This document shows, in pieces, positions 14,213 to 21,874 of a stretch of DNA of 31,717 nucleotides (positions within the stretch are counted from its first letter, which is position 1; each line of letters opens with the position of its first letter). Location of the stretch: assembly GCA_022826515.1 (NCBI GenBank), contig JAJDUT010000132.1, positions 1-31,717 on the forward strand. Direction: 5' to 3'. The stretch comes from Candidatus Latescibacterota bacterium. GTDB lineage: Bacteria > Latescibacterota > UBA2968 > UBA8231. The position numbers and the translations under genes are program-made. Below the pieces are notes generated by a model. It was not told the origin of the DNA and made no database searches. It was given only the letters and a program-made list of their open reading frames with translations.

Positions 14213-16018
14213 TCACTGAGTACCTTCCTCCTCGCCGTACCACTGCGCCTGCAAAGCCCATAAGCGGGCGTATTCTCCTCCTTGAGACAGCAATTCGCCG
14301 TGCGTCCCATTTTCGAGCAGGCGTCCTTCTTTTAGCACCAAGATCCGGTCGCACAGACGGGCCGATCCCAAGCGATGGGAGACCACGATGGTGGTCCGCT
14401 CGCCGGACATGGCGAGGAAGCGCCGGAATACGTCGGCCTCGGCTTGGGGGTCGAGCGACGCGGTTGGCTCGTCGAGCACGATCAGAGAGGCGTTGCGCAT
14501 GAACCCTCGCGAGATGGCGACGCGCTGCCATTCGCCGCCGGACAGTTCGGTGCCGCCAGCAAATTCCTTGGTGAGAAGGGTGCGGTAGCGTTCAGGCAGT
14601 TGCTCGGCGATGGAGGCGGCTCCGCCTTGGTGCGCGGCGTGCTCGACGGCTGCTTGGTCGCCCATTCGCTCGGTGTGTCCCAAGCCGATGTTTTCGCCCA
14701 GAGAAAAGGCGAAGCGGGTGTAATCTTGGAACACGGCGGCTGATTGATCCCACAGGCCGTTCCGATCCACCCGATTCAGATTGACATCGCCGTAGAGCAC
14801 CTTTCCCTGCGTGGGGTGGAACAAGCCCAACAGCACTTTGACTAGCGTAGTCTTGCCCGAGCCGTTGGCACCGACGAGGGCCACGCGCTCGCCGGGCTGG
14901 ATGGTGAACGAGATGTCGTCGATTGCCGTGCGTTCCGCCTGTGGATAGCGGAAGGAGAGACTGTTGACTGCAATCGGAACCTCGCCGACGCGGTTGATTC
15001 GCACGCCATCCTTTGGCTCTTCCGATCCCAAGTCGAGGTAGGTGAAGAGATCGGCGATGTACAGGAGGTAATTGGCGAGATAACCGATGCGAAAGAAGAC
15101 CCGGTCGACGTGCGTCCTGACTTCTTGTAGTGCCACCATCATGGCGGCGAACTGTCCGGGGGAGAGCCCGCCGTTGGCCACAGCCCAAGCCGACCAGCCG
15201 ATGCCGGCGGCCAGCCCAGCCAAGCTGAAAGCTGCTAGCAAGGCGTTGACCGAAGCCTGCGAGCGTTTCTGCTGAAAGAGCCGGTCGGCTACCTGCCAGT
15301 AGAGATGCTCCCACCAACCGAGCAGGGTCGCTCCAAGGTTGAAGACGCGCACCTCCTTGGCGGCGGTGCGGTCGGTGAGAATGCGCTCCAAGTAGGCCCG
15401 CAGACGCTGGCGCTGGGTCTGCTCGCGCTTGAGGAGAAAGGTGGTCTTCCCTTGGAACATCTGCACCAGCGGCGGCGGCACCGAGACCAAGGCGATAGCG
15501 ACTAGGAGTAGCGGATTCCACAGCCCGACGACCAATGCGACGGAGACGGCCGTCAGCGTTCCGGTGATTATTGTATTGATCTCGCCGATGAGGTTGAGAA
15601 AAAAGCCGGGCGAGGCTGCTTCTTGTGCCCGGCGCAGCACGTCGTGGAAATCGGTGCGCTCGAAAGTTTCGAGCCGCAGGACGCTTGCTTTGCGCTGAAG
15701 TTGGGCGAGTAGTCGGTCCTCCATCTCCTGTTTCAGCCGCTCGCGGAGAAGGGTACGAGTCCAGATGCGGATTCCTATATCGGCCAAGGTCAGCACGGCC
15801 CACAGAGCGACCCACACCAGCATGTCCGCCACGGGCAGGCGGCCCTCGTACACCTCGAGGCTGCGATCGAATAGCGCCCGCACGATCCACACTGACGCGG
15901 CCGGCATCAGACCGGTGGCGAACTGGAGCACCAATAAGAGGATGGAGTGGCGGGGGTCTGTCTGGATCATCCACCATAGAAAGCGCAGGAGTGTGCGCAT
16001 GGCGGGCGGGCGGGCCAC
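14213..16018 (-). CDS. ABC exporter half-transporter (second of a pair)
   Basis: About 601 residues: an N-terminal transmembrane domain (about 1-320, with MRTLLRFLWWMIQTDP and hydrophobic helices) fused to a nucleotide-binding domain. The latter has Walker A GANGSGKTT, signature LSGGEWQR, Walker B LIVLDEPTASLD and switch histidine in VVSHRL. All catalytic motifs look intact. Family members export lipids, drugs or peptides; the substrate is not readable. The GTG at 16018 is chosen because AGGA lies 7 nt upstream; an in-frame ATG at 16000 lacks a ribosome binding site. It follows the other half-transporter by 17 bp, indicating an operon and probably a heterodimer. Confidence 0.92.
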   Translation of the reverse strand: MARPPAMRTLLRFLWWMIQTDPRHSILLLVLQFATGLMPAASVWIVRALFDRSLEVYEGRLPVADMLVWVALWAVLTLADIGIRIWTRTLLRERLKQEMEDRLLAQLQRKASVLRLETFERTDFHDVLRRAQEAASPGFFLNLIGEINTIITGTLTAVSVALVVGLWNPLLLVAIALVSVPPPLVQMFQGKTTFLLKREQTQRQRLRAYLERILTDRTAAKEVRVFNLGATLLGWWEHLYWQVADRLFQQKRSQASVNALLAAFSLAGLAAGIGWSAWAVANGGLSPGQFAAMMVALQEVRTHVDRVFFRIGYLANYLLYIADLFTYLDLGSEEPKDGVRINRVGEVPIAVNSLSFRYPQAERTAIDDISFTIQPGERVALVGANGSGKTTLVKVLLGLFHPTQGKVLYGDVNLNRVDRNGLWDQSAAVFQDYTRFAFSLGENIGLGHTERMGDQAAVEHAAHQGGAASIAEQLPERYRTLLTKEFAGGTELSGGEWQRVAISRGFMRNASLIVLDEPTASLDPQAEADVFRRFLAMSGERTTIVVSHRLGSARLCDRILVLKEGRLLENGTHGELLSQGGEYARLWALQAQWYGEEEGTQ

Positions 16019-16035
16019 CGTTGTATCCTGTAGGA

Positions 16036-17937
16036 TTACTGGTACCACGAGGCTTGTTCCTCCCACATGGCAGCGTACACGCCGCCCTTTGCCACTAGGT
16101 CGTCGTGGGGGCCTTGCTCGACGATGCGACCGTCCTTGAGGACGAGAATGCGGTCGGCCATGCGGGCCGAGCCAAGCCGGTGGCTGATTAACAGCGCGGT
16201 GCGGCCGGCGAGTAGTTCGCCGAACTGCCGGTACACCTCGGCCTCGGCCATGGGGTCCAGCGCGGCCGTAGGCTCGTCGAGGATCAGCAGCTCGGGCTGG
16301 CGGATGAATGCGCGGGCAATGGCGAGTCGCTGCCACTCGCCCCCGGAAAGCCCTTGTCCGCCATCGAGGACGTGTCCTACGGGAGTGTCGTAGCCTTGAG
16401 GCAGGCGCGCAGCGATGGCATCGACTCCGGCGCGCCGAGCTGCGTTTTCTACCATCGCCGGATCGGGTGGCAACCACGCCGGCCACAGGTCGGCTTCTTG
16501 GTCGCTACTGCCGCTACCGAGGGCGCCGATGCCGATTGACTGGGAGGCGGTGAGCTCAAAGTTGAAGAAGTCCTGGAATGCGGCACTTACTGCGCTCGCA
16601 AGGCTGGCTCGGTCAATCGCGCTGTAGTGGACTCCATCGACGGTGATTTCGCCCGCTGTTGGTTGGTACAGGCCCAACAGGAGCTTGGCGAGGGTCGATT
16701 TTCCCGCGCCGTTCTCGCCGACGAGGGCCACTCGTTCCCCTGGCTCAAGGTGCAGGCTCGCTCCTCGCAGGACGGGACGGGGGTGAACGGTCTCAGCGGG
16801 ATAGGCGAACCAGACGTCTTCGACGGCAAACCCCTCGCGCAGCGGTTTGGGAAAGGGCCGGGTTGGTTCGCGGTCGGCTGGTGGTTGTTGCAGCCAAGCG
16901 CCGTCATCCTCGGGCAGGTCGAGAAATTCGCGCACATAGCTGATTTCGGCGTTTTGGTTTTGCAGCGTCATCGAATGGTAGCCGAGGCTGGAACCGGCTC
17001 CCAGCATATCGTCCACTCCTCGGAACAGGGCGACAAAGCGGCCGGGCGTGAGGAGCCGGTCGCCGAGAAAATAGGCCAGTGCAATGGTGATGCCGGCCGA
17101 GGCACCGAGGCGCAAGCTGGCGACGGGAAGCTCGCGTCGGACCAGTTGCTTTTGTTGTCGCCAGAGTTGTTCTCGTAAGGCTTGGCGCATGGCTCGCCAC
17201 CGCTGGCCCAGCATCTGATGGAGGGCAAAGAGGCGCATCTCTTTCTGTTCGCCCCGGCCGGTGAGAATCCGATCGACGTAGCCAACCCGACGCATTGACT
17301 CGGTCTGGCCGTAGGTGAAGCTCATGAATCGCCGGCTCTGTTCGATGGACATTAGGATCTGCGGTATCAGTACGATTAGAAGAGTTAGCGAGATCCAGAG
17401 AGAGACCGAGGTGAATATGATCGCGATAGAAATGACTCGGATGCCGGCCTGAAATGTGTGCATGGCCGCGAAGAAGAATCGATCAACCGTGCGCCCTGGA
17501 TTCTTGGCGCGTTCCAAGCGGTCGTAAAACGCGCTTACCTCAAAGAAAACGAGCGGCAGTCTCGAAGCCTTAGCCAGAAAGCGACGGCCGAGCGCGTGTT
17601 CGAGGTTCTGTTCGAGCCGCAGGTGGAGCGTGTCCCGCACTTTCCACTGCACGTCGCTTGTGAGGAGAAGCACGGCCCCGAATGCTATAAGCCACGGGAG
17701 AGTTTGTTCAAAGCCAGCGCCCCCTGCACCGGCGGAGGCGACGACGGTGTCGATGAGATGCTGGGTGATGTAGATGAGTAGCGCGGGCTGGAAGCCGAGG
17801 AGTACTTGTACAGCGACGATGCCCAAGGCTGGCCCTCGGCTGTGCGCCCAGACGTGGGCCAGAGTCCAGCGCAGGTTGGTCCATAGGAACGCCGCGCTCG
17901 CACGCCGATTCCAGAAATCGGGATCGCTCCTCGACAA
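16036..17937 (-). CDS. ABC exporter half-transporter (first of a pair)
   Basis: A 633-residue fusion of an exporter-type transmembrane domain (about 1-370) and a nucleotide-binding domain with Walker A GENGAGKST, signature LSGGEWQR, Walker B LLILDEPTAALD and LISHRL. It starts at TTG (17935-17937) preceded by AGGAGG, the only good start in the region; no ATG precedes the first membrane segment. A short insertion after Walker A (SGSSDQEADLWPAWLPPDP) distinguishes it from its partner. Both half-sites appear catalytically competent, in contrast with many heterodimeric exporters that have one degenerate site. The glycosidase-like gene upstream ends 27 bp away and is probably co-transcribed. Confidence 0.92.
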   Translation of the reverse strand: MSRSDPDFWNRRASAAFLWTNLRWTLAHVWAHSRGPALGIVAVQVLLGFQPALLIYITQHLIDTVVASAGAGGAGFEQTLPWLIAFGAVLLLTSDVQWKVRDTLHLRLEQNLEHALGRRFLAKASRLPLVFFEVSAFYDRLERAKNPGRTVDRFFFAAMHTFQAGIRVISIAIIFTSVSLWISLTLLIVLIPQILMSIEQSRRFMSFTYGQTESMRRVGYVDRILTGRGEQKEMRLFALHQMLGQRWRAMRQALREQLWRQQKQLVRRELPVASLRLGASAGITIALAYFLGDRLLTPGRFVALFRGVDDMLGAGSSLGYHSMTLQNQNAEISYVREFLDLPEDDGAWLQQPPADREPTRPFPKPLREGFAVEDVWFAYPAETVHPRPVLRGASLHLEPGERVALVGENGAGKSTLAKLLLGLYQPTAGEITVDGVHYSAIDRASLASAVSAAFQDFFNFELTASQSIGIGALGSGSSDQEADLWPAWLPPDPAMVENAARRAGVDAIAARLPQGYDTPVGHVLDGGQGLSGGEWQRLAIARAFIRQPELLILDEPTAALDPMAEAEVYRQFGELLAGRTALLISHRLGSARMADRILVLKDGRIVEQGPHDDLVAKGGVYAAMWEEQASWYQ

Positions 17938-17964
17938 GGTTCCTCCTTAGCTGAAAAACGACAA

Positions 17965-19539
17965 CTAGCGCGGCAGCACAGTCACTTCTAGTTCGTCGAT
18001 GACGACAGCTCCTTCGGGGAGGCCGGAGAACAACAAGCGGACGCCGAGGGTATTGTCGCCGTCGCGTATGGGCGGCGACGACAGATCGATAATACAGGTC
18101 GTATGCGCAGGGAGCGGCCGTCCCTGATTCGGGTGTCGGCCGTTGCTGTGCCAGATGTGGCGCACGCTGTCGGCGGGGATGGGCGTACCGTTGATATCGA
18201 CCTCAATACGGTCGTACGGCCCCAAGCCCGTAGCGCGGAAGAACAATTTTGCGAAGACGATCTCGTCGAAGTTTTCGTACAGACGAAAATGATACTGCCC
18301 ATAAGGTTGCTGCTCCGTCCGCTCAAGGAGGATCTTATCGTCTCTGACAATCCCACCCGCGGTCTTGCCCGGGGCTCCAAAAGCCGTAGAGCCGCCCCAC
18401 ATGGGGTGAAAGAGATAGTGCCGAGCGCCAGCGGCAATTTTGGCCGGATCTCGCAGTTCCCGCAGGTAGCTAAGGGCTAGGGGATACATGGTCTCTGGCC
18501 CTGGATCTCGGGTCGCTTTCCAGAAGGCATCCCAGTGCATCTGAAAGTTGTACATGGAGACCCCGTCGGCACCTTGGCGGGCAAACGAGTGGGCCAAGGC
18601 GCGGTAGTTTTCGAGCGTCAACGGCGGACCCGTGCGGTCGAGGTTGGCGCAATAGGGGAGGAGGCCGGGGATGAGTTTGCACTTGCTGTTTTTGGTGAGC
18701 TGGCTGAAGTCTTGATGTGGGGCGTTGCAATCCGAATACATGGCGTCTTGGGGAGCGACGTAGTCGATAAGCGCTTCCGCTATCCAAGTGGGCACGTCGA
18801 GACCGCAGTTGTGGCACTCCTCTAACGTCTCTGGGACGCGGACCCCTAACTGCAGGTCGCGGCCCCGGCTGTTTCCGGCTTGGTCGAGCATGTCCCGCAC
18901 CCGCTGGATCAATTCAGTCATAAGTGGTTGGCGCTCGCGCGCCAAGCTTCTATCGCCTTGGGGAGCTGGAAAATAGAGACCTTCGCGGAAGACCAGCTCA
19001 AGTCCATCGACGTCGAATTGATCGACGACTTCCGCCATCACTGAAAAGAGGTAATCGCGCACCTCGGCAAAGGTGAAATCCATCCTGTTGCCGGGAACGA
19101 AGGCCATCCCCTGCGGCATCTCCGCAATTTTCCACTGGGGGTTCTTGTGAAGAAACATCCCTCCTTGGTCGGGTGCGCCGTGACTGTCATTCATGCGAAA
19201 ACCAGCGAGAAAATTCAGTCCGTGCTTGCGGGCTTGGTCGAGCATCACCTGCAGCGGCATGATCCCATCGTCCATCATGGGAATAAAGCGCCGGTGCTGG
19301 GGACGGGCGTCGTACTCGAAGCGCGGGGAGCGAAAGTACAAGGTCCAGCCGGCGTTATAGACCTCTTGGATAAAGGTATCGGGCCTGTTGGCGGCGACGT
19401 TGTCGATTATGCGCTGCAGCTCCTCTGGCTTGGCGGGGTGTGAGGTTATGAGGGGACGTGCCATGCCTGGGTCAAAATCGTAGTTGGCATTGCCCGAGGG
19501 GTCGCTGACGTAGATGAGCCTCCATTGGTCGTGCGGCAT
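17965..19539 (-). CDS. glycosidase-like TIM-barrel protein with C-terminal beta domain
   Basis: About 524 residues. The N-terminal ~390 residues read as a TIM barrel of the glycosyl-hydrolase-like type: WRLIYVSDPSGNANYDFDPG, LQVMLDQARKHGLNFLAGFRMND, VDGLELVFREGLYF and ADGVSMYNFQMHWD mark successive strand-helix units, and the acidic residues at the ends of strands (ELVFRE) could be catalytic. The last ~130 residues form a beta-rich, jelly-roll-like domain. There is no signal peptide, so it appears cytosolic. I chose the ATG at 19539, which has GGAGG 5 nt upstream; in-frame ATGs further out lack one. Specificity is unknown, and the adjacent exporter may handle a related compound. Confidence 0.75.
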   Translation of the reverse strand: MPHDQWRLIYVSDPSGNANYDFDPGMARPLITSHPAKPEELQRIIDNVAANRPDTFIQEVYNAGWTLYFRSPRFEYDARPQHRRFIPMMDDGIMPLQVMLDQARKHGLNFLAGFRMNDSHGAPDQGGMFLHKNPQWKIAEMPQGMAFVPGNRMDFTFAEVRDYLFSVMAEVVDQFDVDGLELVFREGLYFPAPQGDRSLARERQPLMTELIQRVRDMLDQAGNSRGRDLQLGVRVPETLEECHNCGLDVPTWIAEALIDYVAPQDAMYSDCNAPHQDFSQLTKNSKCKLIPGLLPYCANLDRTGPPLTLENYRALAHSFARQGADGVSMYNFQMHWDAFWKATRDPGPETMYPLALSYLRELRDPAKIAAGARHYLFHPMWGGSTAFGAPGKTAGGIVRDDKILLERTEQQPYGQYHFRLYENFDEIVFAKLFFRATGLGPYDRIEVDINGTPIPADSVRHIWHSNGRHPNQGRPLPAHTTCIIDLSSPPIRDGDNTLGVRLLFSGLPEGAVVIDELEVTVLPR

Positions 19540-19584
19540 CTTGTCCTCCATGTAAGAGTTTTTGAGATAAGCGTTGGGTAGGCG

Positions 19585-19640
19585 TAAAAAACAGAAGCGG
19601 ATCTCAGACACAAGCTATGTGCTTGTTCTAGATCCGCTTC
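19585..19640 (-). terminator. Rho-independent terminator of the tRNA-Ala transcript
   Basis: On the minus strand an 11-bp stem (19630-19640 with 19594-19604, gaagcggatct/agatccgcttc) encloses a second stem (acaagc/gcttgt) and is followed by a U-rich run (complement of 19585-19592). It lies 16 nt beyond the encoded CCA of the tRNA and 46 bp before the glycosidase-like gene, separating the two units. Confidence 0.85.
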
Positions 19641-19655
19641 GCTGTTACAATTAAA

Positions 19656-19731
19656 TGGTGGAGCTGATCGGGATCGAACCGACGACCTCAGGCTTGCAAA
19701 GCCCGCGCTCTCCCAGCTGAGCTACAGCCCC
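19656..19731 (-). tRNA. tRNA-Ala (anticodon TGC)
   Basis: A 76-nt cloverleaf on the minus strand. The acceptor stem GGGGCTG pairs with CAGCTCC (one G-U), followed by discriminator A and an encoded CCA (19656-19658). The D-arm has GCTCAGCTGGGAGAGC, the anticodon loop is TTTGCAA (anticodon TGC, alanine), and the T-arm contains GGTTCGATCC. No integrase gene or attachment repeat is seen next to it, so there is no evidence that it serves as an integration site. Confidence 0.97.
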
Positions 19732-19738
19732 GTATTTT

Positions 19739-19939
19739 TTAATTCCCTCCCCCTTTCAGAGCCACAAACAAAGAGACCATGATTCCGATGATGACGAGGA
19801 AGCCGGTCACCTGAATGCCGACCATCCAACGAAAATCTCGGCGATGCTCTAGGAAGAGTTGACTTAGTTGTTCGGAAATCCCTTCTAGTTTGGCGATGCG
19901 TTCGGCGTGGGTGATGACGCGCTCGGTAGATTCGGTCAT
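19739..19939 (-). CDS. small single-helix membrane protein
   Basis: A 66-residue protein with a charged, probably coiled-coil N-terminal half (about 5-36, ERVITHAERIAKLEGISEQL) and one transmembrane helix (about 40-62, VGIQVTGFLVIIGIMVSLFVAL), ending GGGN. The layout resembles small holin-associated or hemolysin XhlA-type proteins, but that family usually sits in phage loci and none is present here. The start at 19939 has GGA about 11 nt upstream, a weak site. The gene lies 7 bp from the 5' end of the tRNA on the same strand. Function unknown. Confidence 0.6.
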   Translation of the reverse strand: MTESTERVITHAERIAKLEGISEQLSQLFLEHRRDFRWMVGIQVTGFLVIIGIMVSLFVALKGGGN

Positions 19940-19990
19940 AGCGGCGGCGTCCCTTCTGTAAACTCGGTTCCGAGCTTACGTTATGAGGTT

Positions 19991-20019
19991 AAAAAAATAC
20001 GCAGCACAGCTAGCTGCGT
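19991..20019 (-). terminator. terminator-like hairpin on the minus strand upstream of the thiolase gene
   Basis: Arms acgcag (19999-20004) and ctgcgt (20014-20019) flank a further palindromic core, and on the minus strand a run of seven T follows (complement of 19991-19997). No minus-strand gene ends here. It may block antisense transcription from the right, or act as an mRNA 5' hairpin for the thiolase on the plus strand. Confidence 0.4.
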
Positions 20020-20040
20020 CAACGAAATAGAGGTGAAACC

Positions 20041-21222
20041 ATGGCAGATCCAGTTGTAGTCAGTGCCCGGCGCACGGCCACGGGCCGCTTTGGCGGTGCG
20101 CTACAAGACGTGACGGCGATGGAGTTGGGTGGCAAGGTGCTCGCTGCTGCCCTCGCGGAGTGCCAAGTGGAAGCGAGCGAAGTGGATGAGGTGTTGATGG
20201 GCATGGTGTATCAGGGTGGGGCCGGGGCCAATCCGGCGCGCCAAGCGACCATAGCTGCCGGGCTGCCGTACGAGGTGCCATCGATGACGGTCAACAAGCT
20301 CTGCGGTTCGGGGCTGAAGGCGGTTGCGCTGGCCGCCCAGAGCCTACGAGCCGGCGAGGCCGAGGTAGTGCTGGCGGGGGGCATGGAGAACATGAGCCAA
20401 GCACCCTATGTCCTGCACGGCGGACGCTGGGGTCAGCGACTAGGGCACGGCCAAGTCGAGGACATGCTGCTGCTCGATGGGCTGTGGGATTGTTTTTACG
20501 ATTGCCACATGGGAGTTACGGCCGAGAACTTGGCGGCAGAATACGGGATTACCCGCGCCGAGCAGGACCAATTCGCCGTGCGAAGTCAACAGCGGTGGGC
20601 CTGCGCCCAGGAGCAAGAGGCATTTGCAGGCCAGATCGTGCCCATATCCATCGCGCAAAAAGGTGGGGAGACCGTCTTTGCAACAGATGAGCATCCGCGC
20701 CCTGGGACTACGGTCGAGCAGCTAAGTCAACTTAAACCGGCGTTCAAGAAAGATGGGACCGTGACTGCGGGCAATGCTTCGGGGATCAATGATGGAGCCG
20801 CCGCACTGCTATTGATGACCGAAGAGGGTGCGAAAGCGCGCGGGCTGGTGCCGCTGGCTTATCTCCGGGGCACGGCCAGTGCTGGCGTCGATCCCCGCAT
20901 TATGGGCATCGGCCCGGCCCCAGCGATCCGCAAGCTGTTGGCCCAGACCGGGACCCGGCTCGCAGACGTGGATCGGATCGAACTCAACGAAGCGTTTGCT
21001 GCCCAGAGCCTAGCTGTGGGCCGGGAGCTGGATTGGGACTGGGACAAGGTCAATGTCCAAGGCGGGGCCATTGCTCTTGGCCACGCTGTCGGTGCCAGCG
21101 GCGCGCGCATTGCCACCACGCTTTTACACCAGATGCAGCAGCACAGCGTCCGGTTGGGTATAGCCGCGCTGTGCATTGGCGGAGGGATGGGCATTGCCGC
21201 GCTCTTCGAGCGAATGGAATAA
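20041..21222 (+). CDS. acetyl-CoA C-acetyltransferase (thiolase)
   Basis: A 393-residue thiolase joining two acetyl-CoA into acetoacetyl-CoA, or the reverse, in the cytosol. The acyl-accepting cysteine is C88 in [11 protein letters not shown]. The catalytic histidine lies in [17 protein letters not shown], and the second cysteine in [15 protein letters not shown] (C378). Motif order and length are those of biosynthetic (AtoB/PhaA/ThlA) thiolases. GAGGTG lies about 6 nt before the ATG. The gene is flanked by unrelated genes, so whether it serves fatty-acid, polyhydroxyalkanoate or isoprenoid metabolism cannot be read from context. Confidence 0.95.
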   Translation: MADPVVVSARRTATGRFGGALQDVTAMELGGKVLAAALAECQVEASEVDEVLMGMVYQGGAGANPARQATIAAGLPYEVPSMTVNKLCGSGLKAVALAAQSLRAGEAEVVLAGGMENMSQAPYVLHGGRWGQRLGHGQVEDMLLLDGLWDCFYDCHMGVTAENLAAEYGITRAEQDQFAVRSQQRWACAQEQEAFAGQIVPISIAQKGGETVFATDEHPRPGTTVEQLSQLKPAFKKDGTVTAGNASGINDGAAALLLMTEEGAKARGLVPLAYLRGTASAGVDPRIMGIGPAPAIRKLLAQTGTRLADVDRIELNEAFAAQSLAVGRELDWDWDKVNVQGGAIALGHAVGASGARIATTLLHQMQQHSVRLGIAALCIGGGMGIAALFERME

Positions 21223-21293
21223 GCGCGGGCTAGGCGCGGCGCGTCTCGTTCGTCCGCCGACTGCACCCGCCTGCGCCCGCGCACATTCCTTGC

Positions 21294-21695
21294 TCAAGCC
21301 GCTTGGAGGGCAGTTTCTCGCTGCGCGTTTTCCTCCTGCATGTCTTCTGCATCTCTTTCCAGAACTTGCAGGTTCCGCACCTGCACTTGGACGCGGAAGC
21401 GGGGCTGGTTGTCGCTATCGCGCCAAGAGTGGCTTTGCAGGCGGCCGGTGATAAAGACCGGCGTGCCCTTGTGCAGGCGTTTGGCCAAGGTCTCGGCGGC
21501 TTTCTGCCAGAGGACGATGTCGAAGAAGGAGGTCTCCTCTTGCCATTCTTGAAAGCGGTCGCGGTAGGAGCGGTTGACGGCGATCCGCCCCCGCAAGCGA
21601 GCGGCACCGTTGTCCATGAAGCGGAAGTCGGGGTCTTGCACCAAGCGGCCGCTGAGGGCGACTTGGTTGATGTTGGGCATCCGTAAGGTCGGCAT
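21294..21695 (-). CDS. ssb: single-stranded DNA-binding protein
   Basis: A 133-residue OB-fold protein that coats single-stranded DNA in replication and repair. The core is typical: INQVALSGRLVQDPDFRF, AVNRSYRDR...WQEETSFFDIVLWQKAAETLAKRLHKGTPVFITGRLQSHSWRD and RVQVRNLQVLE (about residues 9-112). The short C-terminus (EENAQRETALQAA) lacks the acidic DDDIPF tip by which most bacterial SSBs recruit partner proteins. The ATG at 21695 has an AGGAGG site 4-5 nt upstream. Divergent from the methyltransferase gene, with about 180 bp between. Confidence 0.92.
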   Translation of the reverse strand: MPTLRMPNINQVALSGRLVQDPDFRFMDNGAARLRGRIAVNRSYRDRFQEWQEETSFFDIVLWQKAAETLAKRLHKGTPVFITGRLQSHSWRDSDNQPRFRVQVQVRNLQVLERDAEDMQEENAQRETALQAA

Positions 21696-21874
21696 GGGGT
21701 TCCTCCTTGAACGTGGATGAATGGGTGAGGCCGTTAGCGGCCTGCGTGGCTAGGGTGTTAGCAGAAAGTGTGCCAGCGAGCCGCTTGGGTGCCCAATAGC
21801 TTGTTCGACAATTTGTTATGTAGGTTGTTTGATGAGCCGCCATAAGCGGCCATTGCCCCAAATGGGATACACTA

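Noticed and set aside
14592..15977. A 461-codon minus-strand open frame inside the ABC exporter region
   Set aside because: It lies out of frame within a clear ABC transporter, is arginine- and proline-rich with no domain, and is explained by high GC content.
16019..16486. An N-terminal extension of the second ABC half-transporter
   Set aside because: It overlaps the ATPase domain of the other half-transporter out of frame, and its sequence is arginine-rich nonsense.
19656..19731. tRNA-Ala as an integration site of a genomic island
   Set aside because: No integrase gene or direct repeat of the tRNA 3' end is visible in the window.
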